The notes under the pieces: generated by a model
What the model saw: the letters and a program-made list of their open reading frames with translations, nothing else
Databases searched by the model: none
Told to the model about the DNA's origin: nothing
Position numbers and translations under genes: made by a program
Assembly: GCA_014695255.1 (NCBI GenBank)
Contig: JACJNX010000040.1
Coordinates: forward strand, 186,001-250,000
Direction: 5' to 3'
Source of the DNA: Cyanobacteria bacterium FACHB-63
GTDB taxonomy: Bacteria; Cyanobacteriota; Cyanobacteriia; Leptolyngbyales; Leptolyngbyaceae
DNA: 64,000 bases
Part shown: positions 55,744 to 64,000 of the stretch, in pieces
Numbering within the stretch: the stretch's first letter is position 1
How the letters are laid out: every line of letters starts with the position of its first letter

Positions 55744-57054
55744 TTAATTTACTCCTTTGGGATAGTGCTGCTCTGGATTCACCAGTCGCAGTAATTTCTG
55801 CTTCACCTGAGCATCAAACACTGACCATTTGGTTTTGGCGTATTCGCTATTTTCCGTAAAGCCTGAAAGAAATCCCATCGGAATCTCAAAGCCGCCTGCT
55901 TGCGATCGTCCCCCGCCAAAGAAGCGTCCTTGAGCATCTTGTCCAAATGCCTCTTTGATAAATTCATCCGGGTCAAGCGTCAGTTTATTTGTGCGGAGTG
56001 ATCCGACAACGAATTCAAGTTCTTCGTCTTCATCGTGAACGATCCCATAAACTACAGCAGTATGCACGTTTTCTTCCGTCACCAAGAAGTCTGCCGCTTG
56101 AGGAATTGCGTCACGATCGTCGTAGCGCAAATAGCCCACTCCAGCAATCGAAAAGTTGTTGTGAACGGTGCGATTTTTTAGCGATCGTTCAATCACTTCC
56201 ATCACTTGCTTCGATCGCGAAGACTGCATCACTGCATTCAGCAACTGCGCGTCGTAATATCGACTTAAAAAAGCAGCCGCGAGAAAATCTTCTTCCTGCG
56301 CCTGCATCAATCGATTGGTGTCCGATCGTAGTCCGTGCATTAGCGCAGTCGCACACTTCACATGCTCAGGAGTACTGGTATCAAACTTCAGCATTCCTGA
56401 TTGAATATATTGCGTCAGAATTGTCGCAGTGGCGCGGGTGTAGGAGCGAATGTCAACGAATTCAGCGTGGAGGTCGTCTTGCATACTGTGATGATCGATC
56501 ACAACTGTAATCGGGATATTCGATTGCAGAACCGACGGCAGAAGTTGGCTTGTAGTTCCCTGGTTGTCAATCAGCACACAGCCTTTATAAATCGAGAAGT
56601 CCTTTGTTTTTGCGGTTTGTGTCGTCAATCGTTGAAGCGGTAAGGCGGTTAACTTCACAAGCGCAATGTTTTCTTGATGTGAAAGCGTTCCAGCATAGGC
56701 AATTTCCGCTTGAATGTCGTATCTTTGGGCAATTAATTTATAAGCCCAAGCCGAAGAAAGGGCATCGGGATCAGGAAAATCCTGTAAAAGTATTAGCTGA
56801 CGCTCACCGCGATGCCGCTCTAGAACTTGACGAAATCCTTCGATTTTCTGCTCTTGCTCCGGAGAACGAATGACATCGTAAGGGTAGCGTCCTCGGTGGT
56901 CATGAGCCGCGCCATTTGAAGTTTTCGGAAGGTCGTTGCTCTTGGCTACGGTAAGGCTATTTGACAGAGGATCAGTTGGATTCAGCCCAGAAATACCAGA
57001 GTCTGGTTCCATTGTGATGAGTGAAGTGAATGGCACAGTCGAATCAGATTGCAT
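55744..57054 (-). CDS. DHH-family phosphoesterase (NrnA-like)
   Basis: 436 residues. A poorly conserved N-terminus (about 1-70) precedes the DHH domain: LQDFPDPDALSSAW (catalytic Asp pair), CVLIDNQGTTSQL, and the namesake TVVIDHHSMQDDL. The DHHA1 domain ends in RFFGGGRSQAGGFEIPMG, which binds the substrate. The family degrades nanoRNA or pAp, or cleaves cyclic dinucleotide products such as pApA; substrate is not fixed here. Start ATG 57054; an internal ATG at 57012 is possible. Confidence 0.85.
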   Translation of the reverse strand: MQSDSTVPFTSLITMEPDSGISGLNPTDPLSNSLTVAKSNDLPKTSNGAAHDHRGRYPYDVIRSPEQEQKIEGFRQVLERHRGERQLILLQDFPDPDALSSAWAYKLIAQRYDIQAEIAYAGTLSHQENIALVKLTALPLQRLTTQTAKTKDFSIYKGCVLIDNQGTTSQLLPSVLQSNIPITVVIDHHSMQDDLHAEFVDIRSYTRATATILTQYIQSGMLKFDTSTPEHVKCATALMHGLRSDTNRLMQAQEEDFLAAAFLSRYYDAQLLNAVMQSSRSKQVMEVIERSLKNRTVHNNFSIAGVGYLRYDDRDAIPQAADFLVTEENVHTAVVYGIVHDEDEELEFVVGSLRTNKLTLDPDEFIKEAFGQDAQGRFFGGGRSQAGGFEIPMGFLSGFTENSEYAKTKWSVFDAQVKQKLLRLVNPEQHYPKGVN

Positions 57055-57231
57055 ACGTTAGAGTTGTGCAGAAAATAGAACCAGCCTCGGTCGATCGCGC
57101 CTGACCAGCGCGGTACGATCGTAGGCACTCTTTGATCTTCGCAAAAAAGTTCAAAAAACGGCAGAGCGATTTGTTCAGTTTCCCTCATTTGATAGAGCGA
57201 AAACCGATCCGGAGCGGCGATCGCTCGAATC

Positions 57232-57741
57232 CTATTCTTCTCGCACTCCCCCAATGACATATTTTTGCCATTCTTGGTTTACGCCGTTCTTGACGTGCTT
57301 AGTGACTTCAAAATAAAGACTGCTGTGCGGGCGATGTGGCGGATTTCGCAGCGGCATAGCGGCTTCTTTAGGGGTGCGGCTGCCTTTTTTGACGTTGCAG
57401 CGCACACAAGCCGTAACGATATTTTCCCAAGAATCTCCGCCGCCTCGCGATCGAGGAATCACATGATCCAGCGTCAGATCGTCCCCGGTGTAGCCGCAGT
57501 ATTGGCAGGAATGCGCGTCGCGGTGCAGTAGATTCTTGCGGGTGAGCGGAATCTCTTTGTAAGGGACGCGCACATAATGGCGCAGGCGAATCACGGTGGG
57601 GAGTGGAAACCCCGAATAAATCATCTTTCCGTTATGCTCGACTTGCTCAGCTTTGCCTTTGATAAGCAGGACAACTGCTCGCCGCCAACTGGTAATATTG
57701 AGCGGTTCGTAGGAGGCATTGAGCACCAGAACCTTTCCCAT
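57232..57741 (-). CDS. HNH endonuclease family protein
   Basis: 169 residues. VLVLNASYEPLNITSWRRAV is the standard N-terminus of this common cyanobacterial/actinobacterial type. The HNH core has CQYCGYTG and CVRCNVKKG as a zinc pair around LTLDHVIPRSRGGGDSWENI, where the His and the Asn act in catalysis. A DNA-binding or nicking role is likely; it is not part of a restriction system here. Divergent from alr. Confidence 0.87.
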   Translation of the reverse strand: MGKVLVLNASYEPLNITSWRRAVVLLIKGKAEQVEHNGKMIYSGFPLPTVIRLRHYVRVPYKEIPLTRKNLLHRDAHSCQYCGYTGDDLTLDHVIPRSRGGGDSWENIVTACVRCNVKKGSRTPKEAAMPLRNPPHRPHSSLYFEVTKHVKNGVNQEWQKYVIGGVREE

Positions 57742-57998
57742 TCGGATTGTTTTAGGACACGCTTATTTGCACTGATGCTAACATATCCAACCGATTCAGT
57801 GCTGGCTTGGGCGATCGTCGAAAGAAGCGATCTCGACTCACTTTTCTCCGTTTGGTCTTTTTTGTAAAGTGAGAGTCAAGCAATTGAGGTATAACTGTCG
57901 GCGGCTTCGGGATCGAAAATTAAGTTTTTCGATTTTGAAAAAATTGTTGAAATAGAATCAAGAGCCAATAGGCAAGTGGTGGCTGAGGAGTAGGAGTG

Positions 57999-59219
57999 AT
58001 GCTGAGTTGGGATCAAAGTTCGAGTATTGCCTTGATGCAGCGGGAGCGGGCTTGGGTTGAGATTGATTTGGCGGCACTGTCTCATAATGTGCAGCAGATT
58101 CTTAGCCTGATTTCTGCCAAAACTGAGCTAATGGCAGTGGTGAAAGCTGACGCTTATGGGCATGGGGCAGTGACGGTGGCGCAGACTGTTTTGCAAGCAG
58201 GAGCGAGTTGGTTAGGGGTGGCGACGATTCCAGAAGGAATCGAGCTACGTGAAGCGGGAATCGAAGCGCCAATTTTGGTTCTAGGTGCAACCCACACCGC
58301 AGAGCAAATTCGAGCGATCGAGCATTGGCAGCTTCAGCCCACTCTCTGTACTCCCAAGCAAGCCTTAGTTTTTTCAGAATCGGTGCGGCGGGATGTGTTG
58401 CCAATTCATCTCAAGCTGGATACGGGGATGTCTCGCTTAGGGACTTCTTGGGAGAATGCGGTTGAGTTTGTGCAATTAGTGAAGAGCTTGCCGAATTTGT
58501 CGATCGAGAGTATCTACTCACATTTAGCAACTGCTGAAGATCTTGATCCGACCATTCGGCAACAACAGCAACATCGCTATGAATCGGCGATTCGTGCTTG
58601 TGGGTACAACCTGCGTGGAAAACATCCCCGCTTTCATTTAGCCAATTCCGCCGGAACGATCGTCGATCCGAGCTTGCACTATGACATGGTACGGACGGGG
58701 CTTTTGCTGTACGGACTTTACCCGGCGGAACATTTTCGCTCGCACTTAGATTTGCGTCCGGTGATGCAGGTGAAAGCGCGGGTGACGCAGGTGAAAACGA
58801 TTCAAGCAGGAACGGGTGTGAGCTATGGGTATCGGTTTATTGCCGATCGTGAAACTCAGATTGCGGTGATTGGCATTGGTTATGCAGATGGCGTGCCGCG
58901 TAATCTATCGAACAAGATGACTGCGTTAGTTCGAGGACAACACGCGAAGCAAATTGGGTCGATCACAATGGATCAGTTAATGTTGGATGTCAGTCATATT
59001 CCAGCGTTGCAGGAAGGTGAAGTTGTAACGCTGTTGGGGCAGGACGGCAACGAAAAGATTCTGGCAGACGACTGGGCAAATCTGCTCGGTACAATTTCTT
59101 GGGAGATTCTCTGCGGATTTAAGCATCGGCTTCCACGGGTTGCAGTGGGTAAACCGTTCGTGAAGCAAGAAATGATTGAGCGTCGATCGGGTCAAAGTCG
59201 CGATACTTCGCGATCGTAG
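57999..59219 (+). CDS. alr: alanine racemase
   Basis: PLP enzyme making D-alanine for peptidoglycan. 406 residues from ATG 57999 (AGGAG upstream); GTG 57996 and ATG 58035 also fit. WVEIDLAALSHNVQQI, then the PLP lysine in AVVKADAYGHGA (about residue 48). The catalytic tyrosine is in GVSYGYRF, and the C-terminal beta domain has GSITMDQLMLDVSHIP. TuLL-type substrate motif SHLATAEDLD is also normal. Probably monocistronic. Confidence 0.93.
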   Translation: MLSWDQSSSIALMQRERAWVEIDLAALSHNVQQILSLISAKTELMAVVKADAYGHGAVTVAQTVLQAGASWLGVATIPEGIELREAGIEAPILVLGATHTAEQIRAIEHWQLQPTLCTPKQALVFSESVRRDVLPIHLKLDTGMSRLGTSWENAVEFVQLVKSLPNLSIESIYSHLATAEDLDPTIRQQQQHRYESAIRACGYNLRGKHPRFHLANSAGTIVDPSLHYDMVRTGLLLYGLYPAEHFRSHLDLRPVMQVKARVTQVKTIQAGTGVSYGYRFIADRETQIAVIGIGYADGVPRNLSNKMTALVRGQHAKQIGSITMDQLMLDVSHIPALQEGEVVTLLGQDGNEKILADDWANLLGTISWEILCGFKHRLPRVAVGKPFVKQEMIERRSGQSRDTSRS

Positions 59220-59246
59220 GGATGAGGAGAAGCCACACCATTAGGC

Positions 59247-59909
59247 TCATTGCTTCTCAAAGGCTGGGATGGATTCCGGTTCTGCGATAGCACTCGTAAG
59301 CCATGCTTGCATCGCAGGCAATGCGAGCATGGTATCAGCATAAGCCTGACACACGGGATCAAGCTTGACATCATACGTACGGAATCTCAGCACAACTGGA
59401 GCATACACGGCATCTGCGATCGTAAATCGTCCAAATAGAAATGCTCCTCCCGTGCCATAGGTTTCGCGGCAAGTCTTCCAAATTGTTGTAATACGATCGA
59501 TATCTTGCTGCACTTCTGGCGTAATTTCATAGTTTGGAAAGTGCGCTCGACAGTTCATCGAGAGTTGGTTTCGCAGGGGTAGAAAACCTGAGTGCATTTC
59601 CGCACAGACCGATCGAGCGATTGCGCGCCCGGTACGATCACCTGTCCACCACGAGCGCTCCGGATACATTTCGCTGAGGTATTCAAAAATCGCCATTGAA
59701 TCCCAAATCGATCGAGCATCGTGAATCAGAATCGGTACTTTCCCGTTTCCAGCAGGGCAATATTCCCGAATTTGGCTCGTTGATTCGGGGGTATAGAGTG
59801 AGATTTGAATCTCATCAAACGGCAACTCAAACTGTTTCAATGCAAGCCAAGGACGTAATGACCACGAGGAATAGTTTTTGTTGCCGATAATGAGGGTGAG
59901 AAAAGCCAT
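59247..59909 (-). CDS. glutathione S-transferase family protein
   Basis: 220 residues from ATG 59909 (MAFLTLIIGNKNYSSWSLRP). The thioredoxin-like N-domain has NKNYSSWSLRPWLALKQFEL with Ser/Tyr near the glutathione thiol site and GKVPILIHDARSIWDSMAI. The helical C-domain has FLFGRFTIADAVYAPVVL. It follows the 87-residue gene by 57 nt on the same strand and may belong to the unit with the cysteine-dioxygenase-like cupin. Substrate is unknown. Confidence 0.87.
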   Translation of the reverse strand: MAFLTLIIGNKNYSSWSLRPWLALKQFELPFDEIQISLYTPESTSQIREYCPAGNGKVPILIHDARSIWDSMAIFEYLSEMYPERSWWTGDRTGRAIARSVCAEMHSGFLPLRNQLSMNCRAHFPNYEITPEVQQDIDRITTIWKTCRETYGTGGAFLFGRFTIADAVYAPVVLRFRTYDVKLDPVCQAYADTMLALPAMQAWLTSAIAEPESIPAFEKQ

Positions 59910-59966
59910 AATTAGATACAAAAGCAGCTACGAGCTAAGCATACTTCAGCAATTTAGCGCTCTCGT

Positions 59967-60230
59967 TCACCCATCGTTAGAGGTTTGAGGATAAAGCCCT
60001 AATTGTTTTGCAATCTCACGAGCAATATGAATCAGAAATTTTGCACCATCGGGATTGTTCTCATGCGCCATCATGGTTGAGACTTGAACGAGCGTTTGCA
60101 CAAAGCCAGCATCCAACAAGTCTGCTTGAGCATCTAGCACTTCGGGTTCTTGTCCATTGGGACAGGCGAGTAATTGCTGAATCAGTTCAAGGTATTGAGT
60201 TTGTCTAGATTCGGTGATAGCTTCGGTCAT
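59967..60230 (-). CDS. stand-alone domain of cyanobacterial TPR/CHAT proteins
   Basis: 87 residues, helical and acidic. YLELIQQLLACPNGQEPEVL, LLDAGFVQTLVQVSTMM and HIAREIAKQLGLYPQ match, from memory, the N-terminal helical region of large cyanobacterial TPR or CHAT proteins. Here it occurs alone. Its function is unknown; a protein-interaction role is likely. It lies 12 nt after the upstream membrane-protein gene, in an apparent operon. Confidence 0.6.
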   Translation of the reverse strand: MTEAITESRQTQYLELIQQLLACPNGQEPEVLDAQADLLDAGFVQTLVQVSTMMAHENNPDGAKFLIHIAREIAKQLGLYPQTSNDG

Positions 60231-60242
60231 GGTGAGTGCTCC

Positions 60243-60509
60243 TTAGATACTTTGTTGCCAGAGTCGTTCTAAGCGATCGACAGTTCGCTTGAACCTTGCG
60301 GATTGATACGATCGGTAAGCCGTCCGAACTGGGAAAAGAAAGAAAAAGCTCATGCTGACGAAAGTAAGCGCTTTAGAAAACTGAGCCGGGGGATGATCAA
60401 CGAACTGCAAATGCAGGTGCCAAACTAGCGCAAACGTCAACAGTGCAGGGGCGACCACAATCACTGTGATCAAACTAACTGCGAAAACATCGCCTAAATT
60501 GGATCTCAT
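60243..60509 (-). CDS. small membrane protein, two predicted spans
   Basis: 88 residues with two hydrophobic segments (about 9-31, VSLITVIVVAPALLTFALVW, and 46-62, LTFVSMSFFFLFPV) and a basic C-terminus (SARFKRTVDRLERLW). I do not recognise a family. It begins 3 nt after the stop of the cupin gene and precedes the 87-residue gene by 12 nt, so it is part of that operon. Confidence 0.6.
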   Translation of the reverse strand: MRSNLGDVFAVSLITVIVVAPALLTFALVWHLHLQFVDHPPAQFSKALTFVSMSFFFLFPVRTAYRSYQSARFKRTVDRLERLWQQSI

Positions 60510-60512
60510 GGT

Positions 60513-61130
60513 TCAGAAAGGTTTTGCTGTGTGAGTATCACGCTCGAAGAAAAATCGCGACTGGGGTTGAGTATCCCCATAAATTTGAAAGGTGAGTGTT
60601 GGCTCATCGCTGATCGCTTCAACACAGTGAATTGCATCAGGCGTGAAGCTCACAACTTCGCCAGGAGCAACCACTTTCTGCCCAATCCATTCGAGTTTGT
60701 TGGGATAATCCGGATCACCCGATCGCCGCCAAAAAGTATGCTTCTCTTGACCCTTTAAAACTGCCGTAATCCCCCAAGTGCCATGATTGTGAATCGGAGA
60801 CACGATACCAGGTGCAAAAGTGACATTTTGCACGGTTAACGGATACCCGATCTCGTCGTACAAAGTTAGAACGGAACTTCCAGTTTTAGGGCAAGGTTCA
60901 AGGCGTTGAGTCCGAACATAGTAAGAGTTCGTAATCAGCTTTCGCACTAAGCGGCGTAGTTGTGGCAGGTGATCCCATTCATCTGCTTCGTTTCTGACCT
61001 GTGCGAGTAGATCAATCACCTCGGTTAGAAAGCGATGTAGATAGTAATGTTCTTCAATTAAGTCCCATTCTCGTGCTGAGGGGCGAGTTTCACACAGCCC
61101 GTCGGCCACAATCCAGTCTAAAGCTTTCAT
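60513..61130 (-). CDS. cysteine dioxygenase-like cupin
   Basis: 205 residues. The cupin metal site is SPIHNHGTWGITAVLKGQEK (His-x-His, about 114-116) with a third His in FTPDAIHCVEA. Cysteine dioxygenases oxidise cysteine or other thiols to sulfinates with a mononuclear iron. The Cys of the usual Cys-Tyr cross-link cannot be placed with certainty. Followed by a membrane protein, an 87-residue protein and a GST, which suggests a thiol-handling unit. Confidence 0.8.
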   Translation of the reverse strand: MKALDWIVADGLCETRPSAREWDLIEEHYYLHRFLTEVIDLLAQVRNEADEWDHLPQLRRLVRKLITNSYYVRTQRLEPCPKTGSSVLTLYDEIGYPLTVQNVTFAPGIVSPIHNHGTWGITAVLKGQEKHTFWRRSGDPDYPNKLEWIGQKVVAPGEVVSFTPDAIHCVEAISDEPTLTFQIYGDTQPQSRFFFERDTHTAKPF

Positions 61131-61265
61131 TGTCGTTAGAAGGTGATGGATTGATACATGCTCACACTGTTAAAACCTTATTCGTCGTTCTTCCAAGTTG
61201 TGACAGCAGCAGGAGGGCTTTGACTTCTGTGGGGACATCATGCCCGGAAAGGGTGGTGGACATCG

Positions 61266-61862
61266 CTAGAATTGGGTGAGAACATACAACAGCACGAACA
61301 AAATGATCCAGATGACATCAACAAAGTGCCAGTAGATTTCTGTCATTTCGATGCCTGTGTGCTTGGTGGCTGAGTAGTGATTGGGGCGGCGCGATCGCCA
61401 AATCACACCCAGAATCATCAGCAAGCCGATCAAGACGTGCAAGCCGTGAAATCCGGTCATCATGTAGAAGCAGTTGGCAAAGGTGTTGGTGGTTAATCCA
61501 TAGACCAATGTGGCATATTCATAGACCTGTCCGCCTAAGAAGATTGCTCCCATTAAGGCGGTAATGCCGTACCAGAGCCGCATTCCTTTGACATCGTTGC
61601 GTTTGATGGCAACATCGCCTTTGTGAATCACAAGGCTACTAGAGACCAGAATAATAGTGTTGATGCTGGGGACAAGTAGCTCTACTTCGGTTTCTTTGGG
61701 TGGAAACTCTGGCGTGATGCCTCTAAGAAATAGATAAGTTGCGAACAGTGCGCCGAACATCAAAGACTCAGAGATCAGGAAAGTCAGTAAGCCGAGGGTT
61801 CGGAGATCGGGATGTTCTGCGGCGTGATCGGAGCTATGGGAATCAACAATTACTTGAGTCAT
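61266..61862 (-). CDS. ctaE: cytochrome c oxidase subunit III
   Basis: 198 residues, five membrane segments, the short form. LRTLGLLTFLISESLMFGAL, FYMMTGFHGLHVLIGLLMIL and TEIYWHFVDVIWIILFVLLY are hallmark motifs. It is the last gene of the subunit II-I-III operon, 141 nt after subunit I. The oxidase is the aa3-type terminal oxidase of respiratory electron transfer in the thylakoid or cytoplasmic membrane. Confidence 0.95.
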   Translation of the reverse strand: MTQVIVDSHSSDHAAEHPDLRTLGLLTFLISESLMFGALFATYLFLRGITPEFPPKETEVELLVPSINTIILVSSSLVIHKGDVAIKRNDVKGMRLWYGITALMGAIFLGGQVYEYATLVYGLTTNTFANCFYMMTGFHGLHVLIGLLMILGVIWRSRRPNHYSATKHTGIEMTEIYWHFVDVIWIILFVLLYVLTQF

Positions 61863-61933
61863 GATGAGGAGGAGGGATGCTTAGAATGAGGGAAGTACGA
61901 TCGAAAAAAAGAGTTTGCTTCGATGTTGAATTT

Positions 61934-61971
61934 GGGAATCCCCTAAACTCCCAGAATGGGGGATTCAGGGG
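61934..61971. repeat. hairpin repeat between oxidase subunits I and III
   Basis: GGGAATCCCCTAAACTCCC followed by AGAATGGGGGATTCAGGGG forms an 8-bp stem (GAATCCCC/GGGGATTC). The C-run/G-run style resembles dispersed repeat hairpins seen in many cyanobacterial genomes. It may tune mRNA levels between ctaD and ctaE. Confidence 0.4.
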
Positions 61972-62003
61972 CACAATCCGCCCAAACCGCAGCGAAAGTC
62001 TCG

Positions 62004-63689
62004 TCAACTCGCGTTACTGATGGGCGCTGGATCAGTCGAGGGATCTGGATCAGTCGAAGCTTCTGATTCGGTTATGCCATAGTCATATGGGCCATAAGTG
62101 ACGATTGGTAACACTTCCCAATTCTCAACAAGGGGTGGAGAGCTAGTTGTCCATTCTAAAGACAAAGCATTCCAGGGATTATCACCTGCTTCTTTACCTT
62201 TGCTCCAACTCCAAATCACATTGAAGTAGAAGGGGATTACTGAAACTGCCAGGATATAAGCACCGATCGTACACAGTTGATTCACAGAGGTAAACTGCGG
62301 ATCATACATAGCAACACGGCGAGGCATTCCTTGTAAGCCCAGATAGTGCATCGGTAAAAAGGTCAGGTGAGTGCCGATGAACGTTAATGCAAAGTGAATT
62401 CTTCCAAGTGGCTCACTCAGCAATCGACCCGTCATTTTCGGGAACCAGTGATAGATCCCCGCATAGATGCCAAACACAGAACCACCAAATAGAACATAGT
62501 GGAAGTGACCCACCACATAGTAAGTATCGTGAACGTGCAGATCAAACGGAGCCGTACCTAAAGTTACGCCACCTAGACCGCCCATCACAAACATTGAGAG
62601 TAGACCAACCGCAAATAACATTGCGCTGGTAAACCGAATTTTTCCGCCCCATAATGTAGCGACCCAACCAAAGATTTTTACCCCGGTTGGAACGGCAACA
62701 ATCAGAGTCGAGATGGTGAAGAACATTCTCATCCAGCCTGGAGTGCCGCTAGTGAACATATGATGCACCCAAACGAACAATCCGACTAGACAGATTGCCA
62801 AGCTCGAATAGGCGATCGCTTTATATCCAAAAATCGGCTTGCGGGCATGAACCGGAATTACCTCAGACATGATCCCGAAGATCGGTAGAATCATCAGGTA
62901 AACCGCAGGGTGAGAGTAGAACCAGAACAAATGTTGATATAAAACAACGTTTCCGCCTGCATCGGGCTTGTAGAAAGAAGTTCCAAAATTGATATCAAAC
63001 AGCAGCAATACTAAGCCGATCGTCAAAACTGGGGTCGAAAGCAGCGCCAAAATCGAGGTCGCCATAATCGCCCAGCAGAACAAGGGAACCTGCGTCCACT
63101 TCATGCTAGGAACTTTCATCTTCCAAATTGTGACCACAAAGTTCAGCGATCCTAGAATTGAGGAAGTTCCAACTAACGCGATCGCAGCAATCCAGATTGA
63201 TTGAGCGATCGGAGCCGTAATGATGCTGAGTGGCGGGTAAGATGTCCAGCCTGCTTGCGCTCCACCAAATAGGAAGCTAATCACAAGCAGCAATCCAGCC
63301 GGAGGATTGAGCCAAAACGCGATTGCATTCAGCTTTGGAAATGCCATATCTCGCGCCCCAACCATGAGCGGCACAAGGAAGTTACCAAATCCACCGATCG
63401 CGGCTGGAACAATCCATAAAAAGATCATGATTGTTCCATGATTGGTCATGAAGGCATTGTACAGACTGGTATCTAATAGGTCAGAATCGGGGGTGGCAAG
63501 CTCTGTCCGAACGGCAACCGCCATCAGTCCACCCACTAGGTAGAAAATGAATGCAACCACAAGGTATTGAATACCAATCACCTTATGATCGGTGTTAAAG
63601 GTGAAATAGTCATACCACTTCCACGCAGGATGCGAAGGTAGCGTAACCTCACGGGAAATTATTAAGTTTGAGTCCTGAGTTTGAGTCAT
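62004..63689 (-). CDS. ctaD: cytochrome c oxidase subunit I
   Basis: 561 residues, twelve membrane segments. Heme-copper oxidase catalytic subunit. FMTNHGTIMIFLWIVPA binds heme a. WFYSHPAVYLMILPIFG holds a copper-B histidine and the proton-channel region. HVHDTYYVVGHFHYVLFGG carries heme ligands. Subunit II lies 4 nt upstream, subunit III follows. Confidence 0.97.
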   Translation of the reverse strand: MTQTQDSNLIISREVTLPSHPAWKWYDYFTFNTDHKVIGIQYLVVAFIFYLVGGLMAVAVRTELATPDSDLLDTSLYNAFMTNHGTIMIFLWIVPAAIGGFGNFLVPLMVGARDMAFPKLNAIAFWLNPPAGLLLVISFLFGGAQAGWTSYPPLSIITAPIAQSIWIAAIALVGTSSILGSLNFVVTIWKMKVPSMKWTQVPLFCWAIMATSILALLSTPVLTIGLVLLLFDINFGTSFYKPDAGGNVVLYQHLFWFYSHPAVYLMILPIFGIMSEVIPVHARKPIFGYKAIAYSSLAICLVGLFVWVHHMFTSGTPGWMRMFFTISTLIVAVPTGVKIFGWVATLWGGKIRFTSAMLFAVGLLSMFVMGGLGGVTLGTAPFDLHVHDTYYVVGHFHYVLFGGSVFGIYAGIYHWFPKMTGRLLSEPLGRIHFALTFIGTHLTFLPMHYLGLQGMPRRVAMYDPQFTSVNQLCTIGAYILAVSVIPFYFNVIWSWSKGKEAGDNPWNALSLEWTTSSPPLVENWEVLPIVTYGPYDYGITESEASTDPDPSTDPAPISNAS

Positions 63690-63693
63690 GGTT

Positions 63694-64000
63694 CTAGGGG
63701 TGCAATTGGGTTAAGGTATCGGGACTGATGCCGAGATCATTCGCATAAGGGGCAAGAAATTCCGTATCCGAAAGCGATTCAGGTCGAACAGCAACCCGAT
63801 GTTGAACTTCAGTTGCCTGAGCTACCTTGGTTTCTTCAACCCATTTTTGGAAGTCTTCGGGCGTGTGAACTACTACGTTCGATCGCATTCCACCGTGAAA
63901 AGCACCGCAAAGCTCGGTGCAAACGATGGGGAACTCACCCAGCTTGGTTGCAATGAATTGCAGTTCTGTGTTCTCACCGGGGATCACGTCTTGTTTGATG
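63694..64000 (-). CDS. ctaC: cytochrome c oxidase subunit II, C-terminal part
   Basis: The open frame continues past the right window edge; the start is not included. About 102 residues are visible. The CuA site is FPIVCTELCGAFHGGMRSN, with both cysteines, His and Met. It is the cytochrome c-binding subunit. Its stop is 4 nt before ctaD, fixing the operon order II-I-III. Confidence 0.95.
   Translation of the reverse strand, partial: IKQDVIPGENTELQFIATKLGEFPIVCTELCGAFHGGMRSNVVVHTPEDFQKWVEETKVAQATEVQHRVAVRPESLSDTEFLAPYANDLGISPDTLTQLHP

Overview
The window is chromosomal DNA from a cyanobacterium, probably a filamentous Leptolyngbya-type lineage. The octamer GCGATCGC (HIP1) and its core CGATCG are scattered through genes and gaps alike. 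The gene content is also cyanobacterial: CrtO-type carotene ketolase, plant-type glycerate 3-kinase, LrtA-type hibernation factor, B12-dependent NrdJ, Nif11, Uma2 and HTH-NACHT proteins. The species assignment is inference. No rRNA, tRNA, CRISPR array or intact insertion sequence was found.

Layout. 1-1053 is the accessory end: the start of an HTH-NACHT (STAND) protein running off the left edge, a divergent 54-residue single-membrane-span ORF, a 12-unit array of 21-bp palindromic repeats, and a decayed second copy of the small ORF's 3' end. 1133-12892 holds housekeeping genes (pmbA, purB, trhO, a glycosyltransferase, a diheme cytochrome, iscS-type desulfurase, lipB) with small secreted or hypothetical proteins. 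13090-21000 holds hpf, an EF-G paralogue, a cytochrome b561/sulfite-oxidase-like pair, rph, an RsbW-like kinase and ftsH. 21101-30731 has CIRCE-controlled groL, thioredoxin, an aminotransferase, an SPFH protein, a dehydratase, Uma2, serA and prmA. 30735-44841 has a TonB-like protein, nrdJ, crtO, a hemerythrin protein, glycerate kinase, a kinase-bioD pair, ilvE, a HAD hydrolase, Nif11 and a lipoprotein PBP4. 44913-52800 has a RelE-type toxin-antitoxin pair, a five-gene hopanoid side-chain operon (ferritin-like, hpnK, two SMR-like exporters, hpnI) and a type I secretion ABC protein with a parvulin. 53213-61130 has a 1-Cys peroxiredoxin beside a protein made of two fused MarR domains, then sixA, a DHH phosphoesterase, an HNH nuclease, alr, and a cupin/membrane/GST group. 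61266-64000 is the aa3 cytochrome oxidase operon, cut in subunit II by the right edge.

Most interesting: (1) the HTH-NACHT / small membrane ORF / 21-bp array locus, where the array motif recurs just before the small ORF's ribosome binding site; (2) the tandem MarR fusion; (3) the compact hopanoid glucosamine operon with two small exporters and a ferritin-like oxidase candidate. Several starts were moved inward from the longest open frame on the basis of family N-termini and ribosome binding sites, as noted in each entry.
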